Source: Bacteroidales bacterium M5 (GTDB lineage Bacteria > Bacteroidota > Bacteroidia > Bacteroidales > Muribaculaceae). From it: a stretch of 27,625 bases of DNA. The translations under genes were made by a program, and so were the position numbers. This document shows, in pieces, positions 9,235 through 17,497 of the stretch. The DNA is taken from contig LUJP01000117.1 in assembly GCA_001689535.1 (NCBI GenBank), positions 1 through 27,625 on the forward strand, read 5' to 3'. Each line of letters starts with the position of its first letter. Positions within the stretch are counted from its first letter, which is position 1. The notes below the pieces were generated by a model, which was not told where the DNA came from, ran no database searches, and saw only the letters and a program-made list of their open reading frames with translations.

Positions 9235-9250
9235 AAATAATGTAATTTTG
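9220..9250 (+). promoter_or_regulatory. Promoter of the lysine genes, inside the end of ftsE
   Basis: GTTG at 9220-9223, 19-nt spacer, TAATTTTG at 9243-9250. The predicted start near 9257 leaves only about 22 nt of leader, too short for a lysine riboswitch or attenuator. Confidence 0.65.
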
Positions 9251-9279
9251 CAGAATAAATTTTCACCAACACATATACA

Positions 9280-10599
9280 ATGAAAGTTATGAAATTCGGG
9301 GGTACTTCTGTTGGAAGTCCCAGCCGTATGAAAGATGTAGTGGAGCTTGTAAAGTCTCGTGGACGAAACATAGTGGTTTTAAGTGCGATGTCTGGCACTA
9401 CAAACACTCTTGTTACAGTAACGGATTATCTTCGCGGTGGCAACCGCATAGGAGCAGCCGAAACACTGACGTCTCTCAAAAACAAATATTCAGGGGTAAT
9501 CGAGGAGCTTTTCACCATATCCGCCCAAATGGGAAAAGGAAAAGCGATAGTCGATGGTATTTTCAATGAGTTATATTCCTATACTCCTGAGAACCTGAGC
9601 GAAGTAGGTGAAAAAGAGATTCTTTCAAAAGGTGAACTCCTTTCCACCAATCTTGTGACTCTTTATATGGAGGAACAGGGCATAAAGGTAGTTCTCCTTC
9701 CTGCACTCTCCTTTATGAAAAAGAATTCAGCCGGAGAGCCTGATGCCGATTATATCAGAAAGAATCTCAATTCCGCTCTCGAGGCAAATCCAGACGCTGA
9801 GATTTTTATTACCCAAGGTTTTATCTGCAGGGACGTGGATGGAAACGTTGACAATCTTCAGCGAGGCGGCAGTGACTACACCGCATCTCTGATCGGAGCC
9901 GCTATCGATGCCGAAGAGATTGAAATCTGGACCGATATAGACGGTATGCATAACAACGACCCGAGATTTGTTGAAAACACGTCTCCCGTCAGCGAGCTTC
10001 ATTTCGATGAAGCCGCGGAGCTGGCTTATTTCGGAGCCAAGATTCTACATCCCACATGCGTGCTTCCCGCTAAATATGCAAATATCCCGGTAAGGCTCCT
10101 TAACACAATGGAACCGACGGCCCCCGGCACACTGATATTCAATGCCATCCCTAACAGAGCAATCAAAGCCGTCGCTGCGAAAGATGGTATCACTGCGATT
10201 AAGATTAAGAGTAGCCGAATGCTCCTTGCCTACGGTTTCCTTCGCAAGATTTTTGAGATATTTGAAGTTTACCATACTTCTATTGACATGATTGTCACTT
10301 CGGAGGTGGGTGTCTCCGTAACCATTGACAACGAGCACAAACTGAACGATATTCTTGAGGAGCTAAGGAAGCTGGGAACCGTAACAGTTGACCGCGACAT
10401 GGTTATTATCTGCGTGGTGGGTGATCTCGAATGGCAGAACCGCGGTTTTGAAGCAGAAGTGGTAAATGCTTTGAAGGATGTGCCCGTGCGAATGATTTCA
10501 TATGGTGGAAGTAACTACAACATTTCTCTCCTTATCAAGGCTTCCGACAAGGTAAGGGCGCTTAAGCTTCTCAGCAATCATCTGTTCGCAAATAAATAA
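9280..10599 (+). CDS. lysC: Aspartate kinase, monofunctional
   Basis: 439 aa. It phosphorylates aspartate, the first step to lysine, threonine, methionine and diaminopimelate. The N-terminus has the family signature KFGGTSVG (Lys5). The kinase domain runs to about residue 285 and includes RGGSDYTA. Two ACT-type domains (about 295-439) follow and normally bind the feedback amino acid. There is no homoserine dehydrogenase domain, so it is not the fused ThrA type. With lysA 17 nt downstream, it probably serves the lysine/DAP branch and is lysine-sensitive, which is inferred from context. DAP is also needed for cell wall. Confidence 0.94.
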   Translation: MKVMKFGGTSVGSPSRMKDVVELVKSRGRNIVVLSAMSGTTNTLVTVTDYLRGGNRIGAAETLTSLKNKYSGVIEELFTISAQMGKGKAIVDGIFNELYSYTPENLSEVGEKEILSKGELLSTNLVTLYMEEQGIKVVLLPALSFMKKNSAGEPDADYIRKNLNSALEANPDAEIFITQGFICRDVDGNVDNLQRGGSDYTASLIGAAIDAEEIEIWTDIDGMHNNDPRFVENTSPVSELHFDEAAELAYFGAKILHPTCVLPAKYANIPVRLLNTMEPTAPGTLIFNAIPNRAIKAVAAKDGITAIKIKSSRMLLAYGFLRKIFEIFEVYHTSIDMIVTSEVGVSVTIDNEHKLNDILEELRKLGTVTVDRDMVIICVVGDLEWQNRGFEAEVVNALKDVPVRMISYGGSNYNISLLIKASDKVRALKLLSNHLFANK

Positions 10600-10616
10600 C
10601 TATAATCAGAAGAAGG

Positions 10617-11774
10617 ATGAATCATCATTTGTCACTTCAGGAGGCGTTAAGCAAAGTAGGAACACCATTCTATTTCTACGACCTCAATCTTCTTGAAGAT
10701 ACAATAAATAACGTAAAGGAAGCATTAAAGGACCACGACAACTTTTGTGTCCATTATGCTGTAAAAGCGAACTCAAATCCTGAGATTCTGCGACTAATGG
10801 CCGACGCCGGATTCGGCGCGGACACGGTAAGCGGGGGAGAGGTATCAGCGGCTGTAGCCGCAGGCTTCTCCCCGAAGGATATACTTTTGGCCGGAGTGGG
10901 CAAGACCGACGAGGAAATATATCAGGCTATAACTCTTGGGATAGACAGCCTTAATGTGGAATCTGAGGCAGAGCTTGATGTGATTGAATCCATGGCTATC
11001 GAAATCGGGAAACCGGCAAGAGTCTCTCTCCGCCTTAATCCTGAGGTTGATGCCCATACTCATAAAAACATTACTACGGGACTGGCAGAAAATAAATTCG
11101 GAATTGCTTTACCGTTGCTGAAAAAGCTGATGGAAAGATGTCGCGATTCCGAATGGCTTGAATTCAGAGGATGGCATTTCCATATCGGTTCGCAATTATT
11201 GTCACTTGATCCATATAAAGAGCTTTGCCAAAAAGTAAATGAGCTGCAGGAGGAGTATTCTGATTTTCAGATTCCTGTAATAAACGTGGGGGGCGGTCTT
11301 GGTATAGATTATCAATCGCCTAAAAACAATCCTATACCAGATTTTAAGGCTTATTTCAAGGTGTTTGAAGAGAATCTCGCCCTGCGTCCCGGACAGAAAT
11401 TATATTTTGAACTTGGCCGCTCACTTGTGGCTCAATGTGGTAGTCTTGTCACAAAGACACTTTATGTTAAAGAGGGTTTAAACAAACGTTTTGTTATAGT
11501 TGATGCCGGTTTTACCGATTTAATCAGACCTGCATTATATCAGGCCCATCATTTCATTGAGAATATCAGCAGTCACAGTGAAGAAAATACTGATGTTTAT
11601 GATGTGGTAGGGCCCGTATGTGAGTCAACCGATACTTTTGCTAAAGATGTAAAATTGCCCTCGGACACCCACAGAGGAGATTATCTTGCACTGCGATCGG
11701 CCGGCGCTTATGGTGAAGTCATGGCAATGACTTACAATTGCCGCAAACTTCCGGACTCTGTATTTTCAAAATGA
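10617..11774 (+). CDS. lysA: Diaminopimelate decarboxylase
   Basis: 385 aa fold-type III PLP enzyme that decarboxylates meso-diaminopimelate to lysine. The PLP lysine is Lys50 in YAVKAN. Other signatures are GWHFHIGSQ, the phosphate-binding GGGLGIDY, ELGRSLVAQCG, and the dimer-interface catalytic CESTDTF. The end has the DAP/ornithine decarboxylase block GAYGEVMAMTYN. Length is slightly short of typical LysA (about 400-420) but no motif is lost. It is cotranscribed with the upstream aspartate kinase and ends 5 nt before a strong hairpin. Confidence 0.95.
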   Translation: MNHHLSLQEALSKVGTPFYFYDLNLLEDTINNVKEALKDHDNFCVHYAVKANSNPEILRLMADAGFGADTVSGGEVSAAVAAGFSPKDILLAGVGKTDEEIYQAITLGIDSLNVESEAELDVIESMAIEIGKPARVSLRLNPEVDAHTHKNITTGLAENKFGIALPLLKKLMERCRDSEWLEFRGWHFHIGSQLLSLDPYKELCQKVNELQEEYSDFQIPVINVGGGLGIDYQSPKNNPIPDFKAYFKVFEENLALRPGQKLYFELGRSLVAQCGSLVTKTLYVKEGLNKRFVIVDAGFTDLIRPALYQAHHFIENISSHSEENTDVYDVVGPVCESTDTFAKDVKLPSDTHRGDYLALRSAGAYGEVMAMTYNCRKLPDSVFSK

Positions 11775-11779
11775 TATTT

Positions 11780-11834
11780 AAATTAGCGGGCAATATAAGC
11801 TTACGGGAGAGAAGCTTATATTGCCCGCTAATTT
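11780..11834. terminator. Perfect 23-bp hairpin, bidirectional terminator
   Basis: Arms 11780-11802 and 11812-11834 are exact reverse complements with a 9-nt loop. The A-rich start and T-rich end make it usable from both strands. It lies between convergent lysA (+) and aguB (-). Confidence 0.9.
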
Positions 11835-11863
11835 CATGTTTTTAATCAACCTTCCTCTGGTTT

Positions 11864-12766
11864 TCAGTCGAGGAATCTTGAGGTAAGTCCGGAATAAAAA
11901 TCTATTCGGCGGTCACGCAGGAATGGCCACCAGCGGCGAACATGCTCAGATCGCTTCATATCTACGGTTACGACCTTACATACCTCACGGTCGGCAGGGG
12001 CTTTATAAAGGAATTCACCTTGAGGTCCGACCACGAAACTTGAGCCCCAGAAAGTAATTCCGTTGGTTAGCCCAGAGGGGTCAGATTCATGACCGACTCT
12101 ATTCACCGTAACCACCGGCAAGCCGTTAGCAATGGCATGGCCTCGCTGAACCGTTGTCCAAGCATCAAGCTGACGTTGCTTCTCATCTTCACTATCTGAT
12201 GATTCCCATCCTATGGCAGTGGGATAAATAAGAATTTCAGCCCCTCTCAGAGCCATCAATCGGGCAGCTTCGGGATACCACTGATCCCAACATACGAGCA
12301 CTCCCAGAGTGCCTACGGAGGTTTTTATCGATTCAAAGCCCTGATCTCCGGGAGTGAAATAAAACTTTTCATAGTATGCCGGATCATCAGGGATGTGCAT
12401 TTTACGGAATTTCCCGGCAATACTTCCGTCTCGTTCGAATACCACAGCTGTATTGTGATATAAACCCGGTGCTCTTTTTTCAAACAGCGAAGTGACTATA
12501 ACTATATCAAGTTCTTTTGCGAGAGACGCATAAAAATCAGTGGATTCAGATGGAATCTCTACTGCGAGATCGCATAATTCCGTGTTTTCAGTCTGGCAGA
12601 AGTAAAGTGAATCATGTAGCTCTTGATTTACGACAAGATCTACCTTATCCTTCGATCCATTTACCAGTTTCCGGATCTCGTCGGCAAGACGATTGCGGTT
12701 TTCTACCGGATCGGCAACTTTCTTAAGCTGGAGGAGTCCTACATTTATTATTTTATCGTTAGCCAT
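11864..12766 (-). CDS. aguB: N-carbamoylputrescine amidase
   Basis: 300 aa carbon-nitrogen hydrolase (nitrilase superfamily). It hydrolyses N-carbamoylputrescine to putrescine, CO2 and ammonia. The catalytic triad is visible: Glu49 in NQELHD, Lys122 in FRKMHIPDDP and Cys159 in VCWDQWYPE. The blocks KMHIPDDPAYYEKFYFTPGD and WPFLRDRRIDFY are typical of AguB as opposed to other nitrilases. It starts 18 nt after aguA in the same transcript, which supports the assignment; together they convert agmatine to putrescine. Cytosolic; no signal peptide. Confidence 0.94.
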   Translation of the reverse strand: MANDKIINVGLLQLKKVADPVENRNRLADEIRKLVNGSKDKVDLVVNQELHDSLYFCQTENTELCDLAVEIPSESTDFYASLAKELDIVIVTSLFEKRAPGLYHNTAVVFERDGSIAGKFRKMHIPDDPAYYEKFYFTPGDQGFESIKTSVGTLGVLVCWDQWYPEAARLMALRGAEILIYPTAIGWESSDSEDEKQRQLDAWTTVQRGHAIANGLPVVTVNRVGHESDPSGLTNGITFWGSSFVVGPQGEFLYKAPADREVCKVVTVDMKRSEHVRRWWPFLRDRRIDFYSGLTSRFLD

Positions 12767-12784
12767 TAAGTCAAAGATTTGTGT

Positions 12785-13852
12785 TTAACAGAAAGAAAGC
12801 GCTCCCTCGGGAATCTGCATTGTGGCGCAGTGAAGAGAGCCGTGTTGGTTGATGAGAGCAGTACAATCCACGCACTCCACGGCCCGTTCATATACTGACT
12901 CTAGAATTTTTTTAGCGAGAAGATCGTTTTGAGGCTGTCGGTACGTAGGCATCAAAACCACATCCGGCAAAACAAGATAGTTGGAATATGTCGCGGGTAG
13001 ACGTTGACCCTCTTGGTCAAAAATGGGTGAGGGTAGAGGCAGTTCCATTAGATTAAATCCATGCCCATTCTTATCCTTCGCCAGCATCAATTCCTTTTTC
13101 ATTGCCTGAAGGGTATAATAATGCTCGTCGGCCGGGTCGTTACAGCATGTATATACAATGGTATTTGCTGGTGCGAACCTGGCAAGAGTATCTATATGGC
13201 TATCGGTATCATCTCCGGCCAGAGCTCCGTTTTCAAGCCAGACCACGTTGTCTGCGCCAAAATCTTTTTTTAGCCGTTCAATAATTTCCACCCTGGACAT
13301 TGTTGGATTTCGGTTGGGTGAAAGCTGACACGCTGCAGTGGTCATAAGATTGCCTTGTCCATCGCTTTCAATACCTCCGCCTTCAAGTACAAAATCTCTC
13401 CTGTCAAATACTTGTAAAGACAATAGCGATTCTTCCTTCATCGCCGAAATAGCAAGATTGTCGAAACAAGCGGGAAATTTCAACCCCCAGCCATTGAATC
13501 GGTAATCGGCGAAGGCCTTGTGTTGACCGGCCTCATCTACCAATGTCAGAGGCCCGTAGTCGCGAATCCAGGTGTCATTGGTATGATAGGAAAAATAAAA
13601 TATCCTGTCGGAGGATATGTGGGATAAACGTTGGCGTACATATTCAATATCCGGAGCGACAATTAGAATGCGTGAGTGTCTGATTATCGCCTCGACCAGG
13701 TGGATATAGCATTCTTCTATTTCATCAAGCATGTAATTCCAATCTGTGTCTTTATGTGGCCATGCAATCATAACACAGCCACAGGAATGCCATTCAGCAG
13801 GAAGATGTAATTCCATAGTTTTACTCTTCATTTCCGTTATTTCATTCATCAT
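12785..13852 (-). CDS. aguA: Agmatine deiminase
   Basis: 355 aa, guanidino-group-modifying (peptidyl-arginine-deiminase-like) fold. It converts agmatine to N-carbamoylputrescine and ammonia. Signatures are LPAEWHSCGCVMIAWPHKDTDW near the N-terminus, WIRDYGP, LEGGGIESDGQG, DSHIDTLARF and the C-terminal catalytic Cys342 in GSLHCATMQIP. The called start (MMNEITEM...) overlaps the upstream small gene by 11 nt; methionines 8 and 12 are possible alternatives because the conserved region begins at about residue 15. Its partner aguB follows by 18 nt. Putrescine probably feeds spermidine synthesis, but the agmatine source (arginine decarboxylase) is not in the window. Confidence 0.95.
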   Translation of the reverse strand: MMNEITEMKSKTMELHLPAEWHSCGCVMIAWPHKDTDWNYMLDEIEECYIHLVEAIIRHSRILIVAPDIEYVRQRLSHISSDRIFYFSYHTNDTWIRDYGPLTLVDEAGQHKAFADYRFNGWGLKFPACFDNLAISAMKEESLLSLQVFDRRDFVLEGGGIESDGQGNLMTTAACQLSPNRNPTMSRVEIIERLKKDFGADNVVWLENGALAGDDTDSHIDTLARFAPANTIVYTCCNDPADEHYYTLQAMKKELMLAKDKNGHGFNLMELPLPSPIFDQEGQRLPATYSNYLVLPDVVLMPTYRQPQNDLLAKKILESVYERAVECVDCTALINQHGSLHCATMQIPEGALSFC

Positions 13853-14078
13853 AATCAGTCAGGGAGTCCCAGACTTCGTTCCGGTCGCTGAGATACTGTT
13901 CGGCGAAATCGAAAAAACCATTCTTTTCGGAACTTCCCTCATCACTACACCATTGGCGGTATGCAGCTTTTAAGTAAGGGTTTTCATGGATGTTCTTTTT
14001 GAATTCCGACTCGGCAATATCCACACTGCCATAATTGTCAAGATATTCAACGAATATTTCTGTAATTGGCTTCATCAA
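13842..14078 (-). CDS. Small acidic protein of unknown function, first gene of the agu operon
   Basis: 78 aa, acidic, predicted mostly helical, no signal peptide or membrane segment. The end is strongly acidic (SLTDYDE). It overlaps the aguA start by 11 nt, which suggests translational coupling, and it sits directly behind a consensus promoter, so it is likely a real gene. A start one codon later (second Met) is equally possible. I recall similar short proteins in Bacteroidales but know no function. A role linked to AguA is only a guess from position. Confidence 0.75.
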   Translation of the reverse strand: MMKPITEIFVEYLDNYGSVDIAESEFKKNIHENPYLKAAYRQWCSDEGSSEKNGFFDFAEQYLSDRNEVWDSLTDYDE

Positions 14079-14151
14079 GCTAAAATGAAATAGCTACTAA
14101 TTATGTAAAACACAAGTTACTCGACATATCACTCTATCATACGCAAGCACT

Positions 14152-14183
14152 CAAAGTTATGTAAAATAGGTTTCCCTGCCAAA
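14152..14183 (-). promoter_or_regulatory. Promoter of the agu operon (minus strand)
   Basis: Read on the minus strand: TTTG (14183-14180), 20-nt spacer, TAACTTTG (14159-14152), a full consensus match. The predicted start near 14145 gives a leader of about 67 nt. Confidence 0.75.
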
Positions 14184-14214
14184 TTTTTAAGGAACATTTC
14201 ATATTTATATATTG

Positions 14215-14245
14215 TTTTAAGGATATAGATTCTAAAATAAGTTTG
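14215..14245 (+). promoter_or_regulatory. Promoter of the DUF4136-like lipoprotein gene
   Basis: TAAGTTTG at 14238-14245 matches the -7 element. TTTT at 14215-14218, 19 nt upstream, is a weak -33. The ATG at 14254 is only 8 nt downstream, so the transcript would have almost no leader. The -7 element overlaps an 18-nt motif repeated before the sod gene. Confidence 0.55.
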
Positions 14246-14253
14246 TAAAACAC

Positions 14254-14886
14254 ATGAAAACAAAAACGTTACTAAGCTTCATCATATTGATTTCGGGACT
14301 TGCACTGACATGCTGTAGCCCTTACACCCTCGTAAGCAGTGAAGTCTATAATGGAGCTAACCTGGCTTCCTTCAAGACATTCCGAATCGTCGTGCCTGAT
14401 GACACAAATAAGCTTCCTCCCACAATGCAGGAAATTACTTATTATAATATAGCCCAGGCCATAAGAACCCAGATGGTTGATCGAGGATTTGTGGAGAATC
14501 CCACCTCACCATTGCTGATAAACATCGGCCTCACGGTGCGGCATGAAATCCAGACCGCCCCTCTGGAGCCAAATTACTTCCCTTATTATGGCCCCGGTCC
14601 GTTCCCCGGATGCTATCCCTATTTTATATATCCTCGTCAATATTACTGGCCCACATATCCTGCAAATGCACAGGTTATAACGGGTATCTATAAAGAAGGT
14701 GTCCTTACAATGGATATGATCAATACTGTCGAGAAGATTCCTGTGTATTCTTCTTCCGTTGCGACCATTATAGGTAATGGTGAAGGAGAACTGAGAAATC
14801 TCGAGGGAATTCAAAAGGCAGTAGCCACTTTATTCTCAAAATTCCCTGTACCTTTGCTTCCTCAATATCAAAAAAACGGAAAATGA
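14254..14886 (+). CDS. DUF4136-like outer-membrane lipoprotein
   Basis: 210 aa. It has a signal peptide ending in a lipobox-like LALTCC (lipidated Cys20 or Cys21). The N-terminal part (YTLVSSEVYNGANLASFKTF) and the pattern 'TYYNIAQAIRTQMVDRGFVENP...LLINIGLTV' fit the DUF4136 family of envelope lipoproteins. A proline- and tyrosine-rich stretch (about residues 108-132) follows. The C-terminal part is beta-rich and ends near a helix (GIQKAVATLFSKFP), as usual in this family. No function is established. The next gene starts 4 nt after the stop, so they are cotranscribed. Confidence 0.7.
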   Translation: MKTKTLLSFIILISGLALTCCSPYTLVSSEVYNGANLASFKTFRIVVPDDTNKLPPTMQEITYYNIAQAIRTQMVDRGFVENPTSPLLINIGLTVRHEIQTAPLEPNYFPYYGPGPFPGCYPYFIYPRQYYWPTYPANAQVITGIYKEGVLTMDMINTVEKIPVYSSSVATIIGNGEGELRNLEGIQKAVATLFSKFPVPLLPQYQKNGK

Positions 14887-14890
14887 CAGA

Positions 14891-15886
14891 ATGAAAATAA
14901 TTTGTTTAATTATCAGCATTGCGTCGGCGCTTAGTGTGTCGGCGCAATCTTGGTTTCCCGATATTCTCGGCGTAGGCTACGAAGCATGTAAAATAGACCT
15001 TGGAAAGGATTACAGTGGAGAGATTTCATGCACTTTGGTCAGACTAAAAAGTGATTGTGCTAAAAAACGGGCTGTATTATATATCCACGGATTCAATGAT
15101 TACTTCTTTCAAAAAGAAATGGGCGAGGAATTCAAAGCGAACTGTTATAATTTCTACGCATTGGATTTAAGAAAATATGGAAGGTCGTTGATGCCGGGAC
15201 AAAATCGTGGCGAACTAAGGAATATGAATGAATACTGTGCGGATATAGACACTGCTTTGAATGTCATAAGGCAAGAAGGGAATGACACTATAATTCTGCT
15301 GGGTCATTCCACAGGCGGTCTGGCCGCGACATATTATCTTGCCGAAAACCCGACCGCTCCGGTTGACGCATTAATTCTAAATAGCCCGTTTCTCGACTGG
15401 AATCTCGGCAAGCTGGAGTGCTTCATCAATCTAGTAAGTTCGATGGCTGCAGTATTTCCGTCAGTCAAGGTTGAGACCGGTGGAAGCAATACTTACAGTC
15501 ATAGTCTTCTTAAGAAATACCACGGCGAGTGGGATTATGATACCATATGGAAAAATCCGTCTTCCACTAAAGTCGATCTGAGATGGATAAGGGCCATAAA
15601 CTCCGCCCAACATAAATTGAGGAATATGAAAGGAAAAATCCATGTGCCGATTCTTGTGCTCCGCTCTCTCAAAAGCGTTATATTAAATGCGTGGACCCCT
15701 GAGGCTAATCAGGCTGATGTGGTGCTGGATGTCAAAGATATAACTAAATACGGAAGAATGCTCGGCCCCGATGTGACAATAATTGCATTGAGAGGTGGGC
15801 TTCATGACCTTTCGTTATCTTCACCGAAGGTGAGAAACGCTTATTACAACACAATATTCGATTGGCTGGATGACAACCATCTATAA
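14891..15886 (+). CDS. Exported alpha/beta hydrolase (serine aminopeptidase S33/lysophospholipase-like)
   Basis: 331 aa with a signal peptide (cleavage probably after VSAQ, about residue 19), so periplasmic or secreted. The fold signatures are the oxyanion-hole strand LYIHGFNDYF, nucleophile elbow GHSTGG (Ser140) and catalytic His305 in GGLHDLS. The arrangement resembles the Hydrolase_4 family (monoacylglycerol lipase/lysophospholipase-like). The substrate is unknown; a lipid or ester is the likeliest class. It is 4 nt behind the DUF4136-like lipoprotein gene, so both probably act in the envelope. Confidence 0.8.
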   Translation: MKIICLIISIASALSVSAQSWFPDILGVGYEACKIDLGKDYSGEISCTLVRLKSDCAKKRAVLYIHGFNDYFFQKEMGEEFKANCYNFYALDLRKYGRSLMPGQNRGELRNMNEYCADIDTALNVIRQEGNDTIILLGHSTGGLAATYYLAENPTAPVDALILNSPFLDWNLGKLECFINLVSSMAAVFPSVKVETGGSNTYSHSLLKKYHGEWDYDTIWKNPSSTKVDLRWIRAINSAQHKLRNMKGKIHVPILVLRSLKSVILNAWTPEANQADVVLDVKDITKYGRMLGPDVTIIALRGGLHDLSLSSPKVRNAYYNTIFDWLDDNHL

Positions 15887-15968
15887 TAACTTTAGTTAAA
15901 TATTATCCTATAGTGAACTTAAACTGAGGGAAGATGTTAGGAATATAGAACCTAAAATAAATCGTAAG

Positions 15969-16556
15969 ATGAAGAATCCTTCCTATATTCAGCCCAAGTT
16001 ACCTTACGCTCCTGATGCATTAGAGCCCGCTATTTCACAGGAGACCGTGAATTTCCATTATGGAAAGCATGAGAAGGCTTATATCGACAATCTCAATAAA
16101 CTTATTGAAGGAACAGAGTATGCCGATATGGATCTTGAAGATATAATAATCAAATCGGAAGGGGCATTGTTCAACAATGCATCTCAGGCATGGAACCACA
16201 TATTCTATTTCTTCTCTTTCTCTCCCGACGGAGGCGGGGAGCCAGCCGGCCGACTACGGAGAGCGATTGATGAACAGTTTGGCTCTTTCGAGAACTTCAA
16301 AAACGAATTTATTGAGTCGGGGACAAAGATTTTTGGAAGCGGCTGGATCTGGCTGTCGTCAGACGCTGATGGCAAATTGTTCATTTCTCAGAAATCAAAC
16401 GCCGGCAACCCTCTTACCGACGGACTTATCCCACTGCTTGTTTTCGATGTATGGGAACATGCCTACTATCTTGACTACCAAAATCGTCGTCAGGATGCAT
16501 TGAAAGCACTCTGGGACATAGTTGACTGGTCAATAATAGAAAGTCGCTATCAATAA
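15969..16556 (+). CDS. sodB: Superoxide dismutase, iron type (possibly cambialistic)
   Basis: 195 aa. It converts superoxide to oxygen and peroxide in the cytosol. The metal ligands are His30 (FHYGKH), His77 (QAWNH), Asp160 and His164 (DVWEHAYY), at the same spacing as E. coli SodB. Gln73 in FNNASQ and the NAGNPL block are the iron-type pattern; Bacteroides homologues can use iron or manganese. The gateway residues His34 and Tyr38 are present. Position 35 is Glu where E. coli has His. No clear -7 element precedes it; TAACTTTA at 15887-15894 is a weak candidate. A strong terminator follows the gene. Confidence 0.95.
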   Translation: MKNPSYIQPKLPYAPDALEPAISQETVNFHYGKHEKAYIDNLNKLIEGTEYADMDLEDIIIKSEGALFNNASQAWNHIFYFFSFSPDGGGEPAGRLRRAIDEQFGSFENFKNEFIESGTKIFGSGWIWLSSDADGKLFISQKSNAGNPLTDGLIPLLVFDVWEHAYYLDYQNRRQDALKALWDIVDWSIIESRYQ

Positions 16557-16613
16557 CAGAAATTACTAATAGAAACTACTGATATACACTTATAAGCATA
16601 ATGTGATGAATGG

Positions 16614-16649
16614 AAGGAGAAGACTTCGTGAGAAGTTTCCTCCTTTTTT
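16614..16649 (+). terminator. Rho-independent terminator after sod
   Basis: 14-bp stem (16614-16627 with 16632-16645, one mismatch, one G-U), tetraloop GTGA, followed by a run of six T and further T-rich sequence. The clearest intrinsic terminator in the window. Confidence 0.9.
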
Positions 16650-16686
16650 CTTTCTTTCAACATAGACAACCATTCTAAATAATCAT

Positions 16687-16694
16687 TACCTTTG
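16687..16694 (+). promoter_or_regulatory. -7 element for the hydrolase/Mur ligase/Ddl cassette
   Basis: TACCTTTG at 16687-16694 matches TAnnTTTG. The -33 region is poor, which could mean activator dependence. The predicted start near 16701 excludes a GTG start at 16694 and supports the ATG at 16718. Confidence 0.55.
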
Positions 16695-16717
16695 TGATAA
16701 AAATCAACACCACACTT

Positions 16718-17479
16718 ATGACCCGATCTATCGATATTGATGGTTGCAGACTGCATTATACAAAGGATGGGAACGGAGCCCCGATAATTCTGATGCATGG
16801 ATGGGGCTGTAACCATACAACGGTTGCGTCAGTAGAGGCTGTTGCCAAAGAGAACCACACAGTCTACAGTGTCGATTTCCCCGGATTCGGAGAATCACCC
16901 GAACCGGATGGTGTGTGGGGCGTAGAGGAATATACTTCTTTAATAGAACGTTTTGCCAAAGCCATGGGTATAGAACGTCCGGTCTTGATAGGGCATTCGT
17001 TCGGAGGAAGGGTCGGCATCCTGTTTGCCTCCCGCAATCCTGTGGATAAGCTTGTGCTTATAGATTCCGCTGGAATCAAGCCCAAGCGGTCTATCAAGTA
17101 TTACTTGAAAATATATTCTTTCAAGGCTTATAGGCATACACTTAGCCTACTTCTTGGAAAGGAACGTGCACAAAAAAAGATTGAGGAAAGACGGGCCCGG
17201 ACGGGGAGTGCCGATTACAGGTCTGCAACCCCGTTGATGAGAAGTATACTCAGCAAGGTTGTCAATGAAGATCTTTCATCCAGGCTTCACCTGATTAAAG
17301 CTCCCACTCTGCTGATATGGGGAGAAAATGATACTGCGACGCCTCTTTCCGATGCTAGAAAGATGGAAAGGTTTATTCCAGATGCCGGACTTGTGGCGTT
17401 CCCGGGATGTGGTCACTACAGCTTTCTTGACAATCCTCGCCAGTTTGCTGCCGTATTAAAGAGCTTTCTTGCCTCATAA
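16718..17479 (+). CDS. Cytosolic alpha/beta hydrolase of the Mur-ligase/Ddl cassette
   Basis: 253 aa from ATG 16718; the frame extends to a GTG at 16694 but that lies inside the promoter. It has a full alpha/beta-hydrolase set: oxyanion HGWG (His27), nucleophile Ser94 in GHSFGG, acid Asp205 in WGENDTATP and His233 in GCGHYS. There is no signal peptide. It resembles small alpha/beta hydrolases with a short basic cap (about 120-160). The substrate is unknown. The Mur ligase starts 17 nt after it and the Ddl 18 nt after that, so it is the first gene of a three-gene operon. It may be a hydrolase, thioesterase or peptidase acting on the ligases' product. Confidence 0.85.
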   Translation: MTRSIDIDGCRLHYTKDGNGAPIILMHGWGCNHTTVASVEAVAKENHTVYSVDFPGFGESPEPDGVWGVEEYTSLIERFAKAMGIERPVLIGHSFGGRVGILFASRNPVDKLVLIDSAGIKPKRSIKYYLKIYSFKAYRHTLSLLLGKERAQKKIEERRARTGSADYRSATPLMRSILSKVVNEDLSSRLHLIKAPTLLIWGENDTATPLSDARKMERFIPDAGLVAFPGCGHYSFLDNPRQFAAVLKSFLAS

Positions 17480-17497
17480 TATTAAAAGATATTTATT

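Noticed and set aside
9257..9279. Lysine riboswitch before the aspartate kinase
   Set aside because: The leader predicted from the promoter is only about 22 nt, too short for the L-box aptamer.
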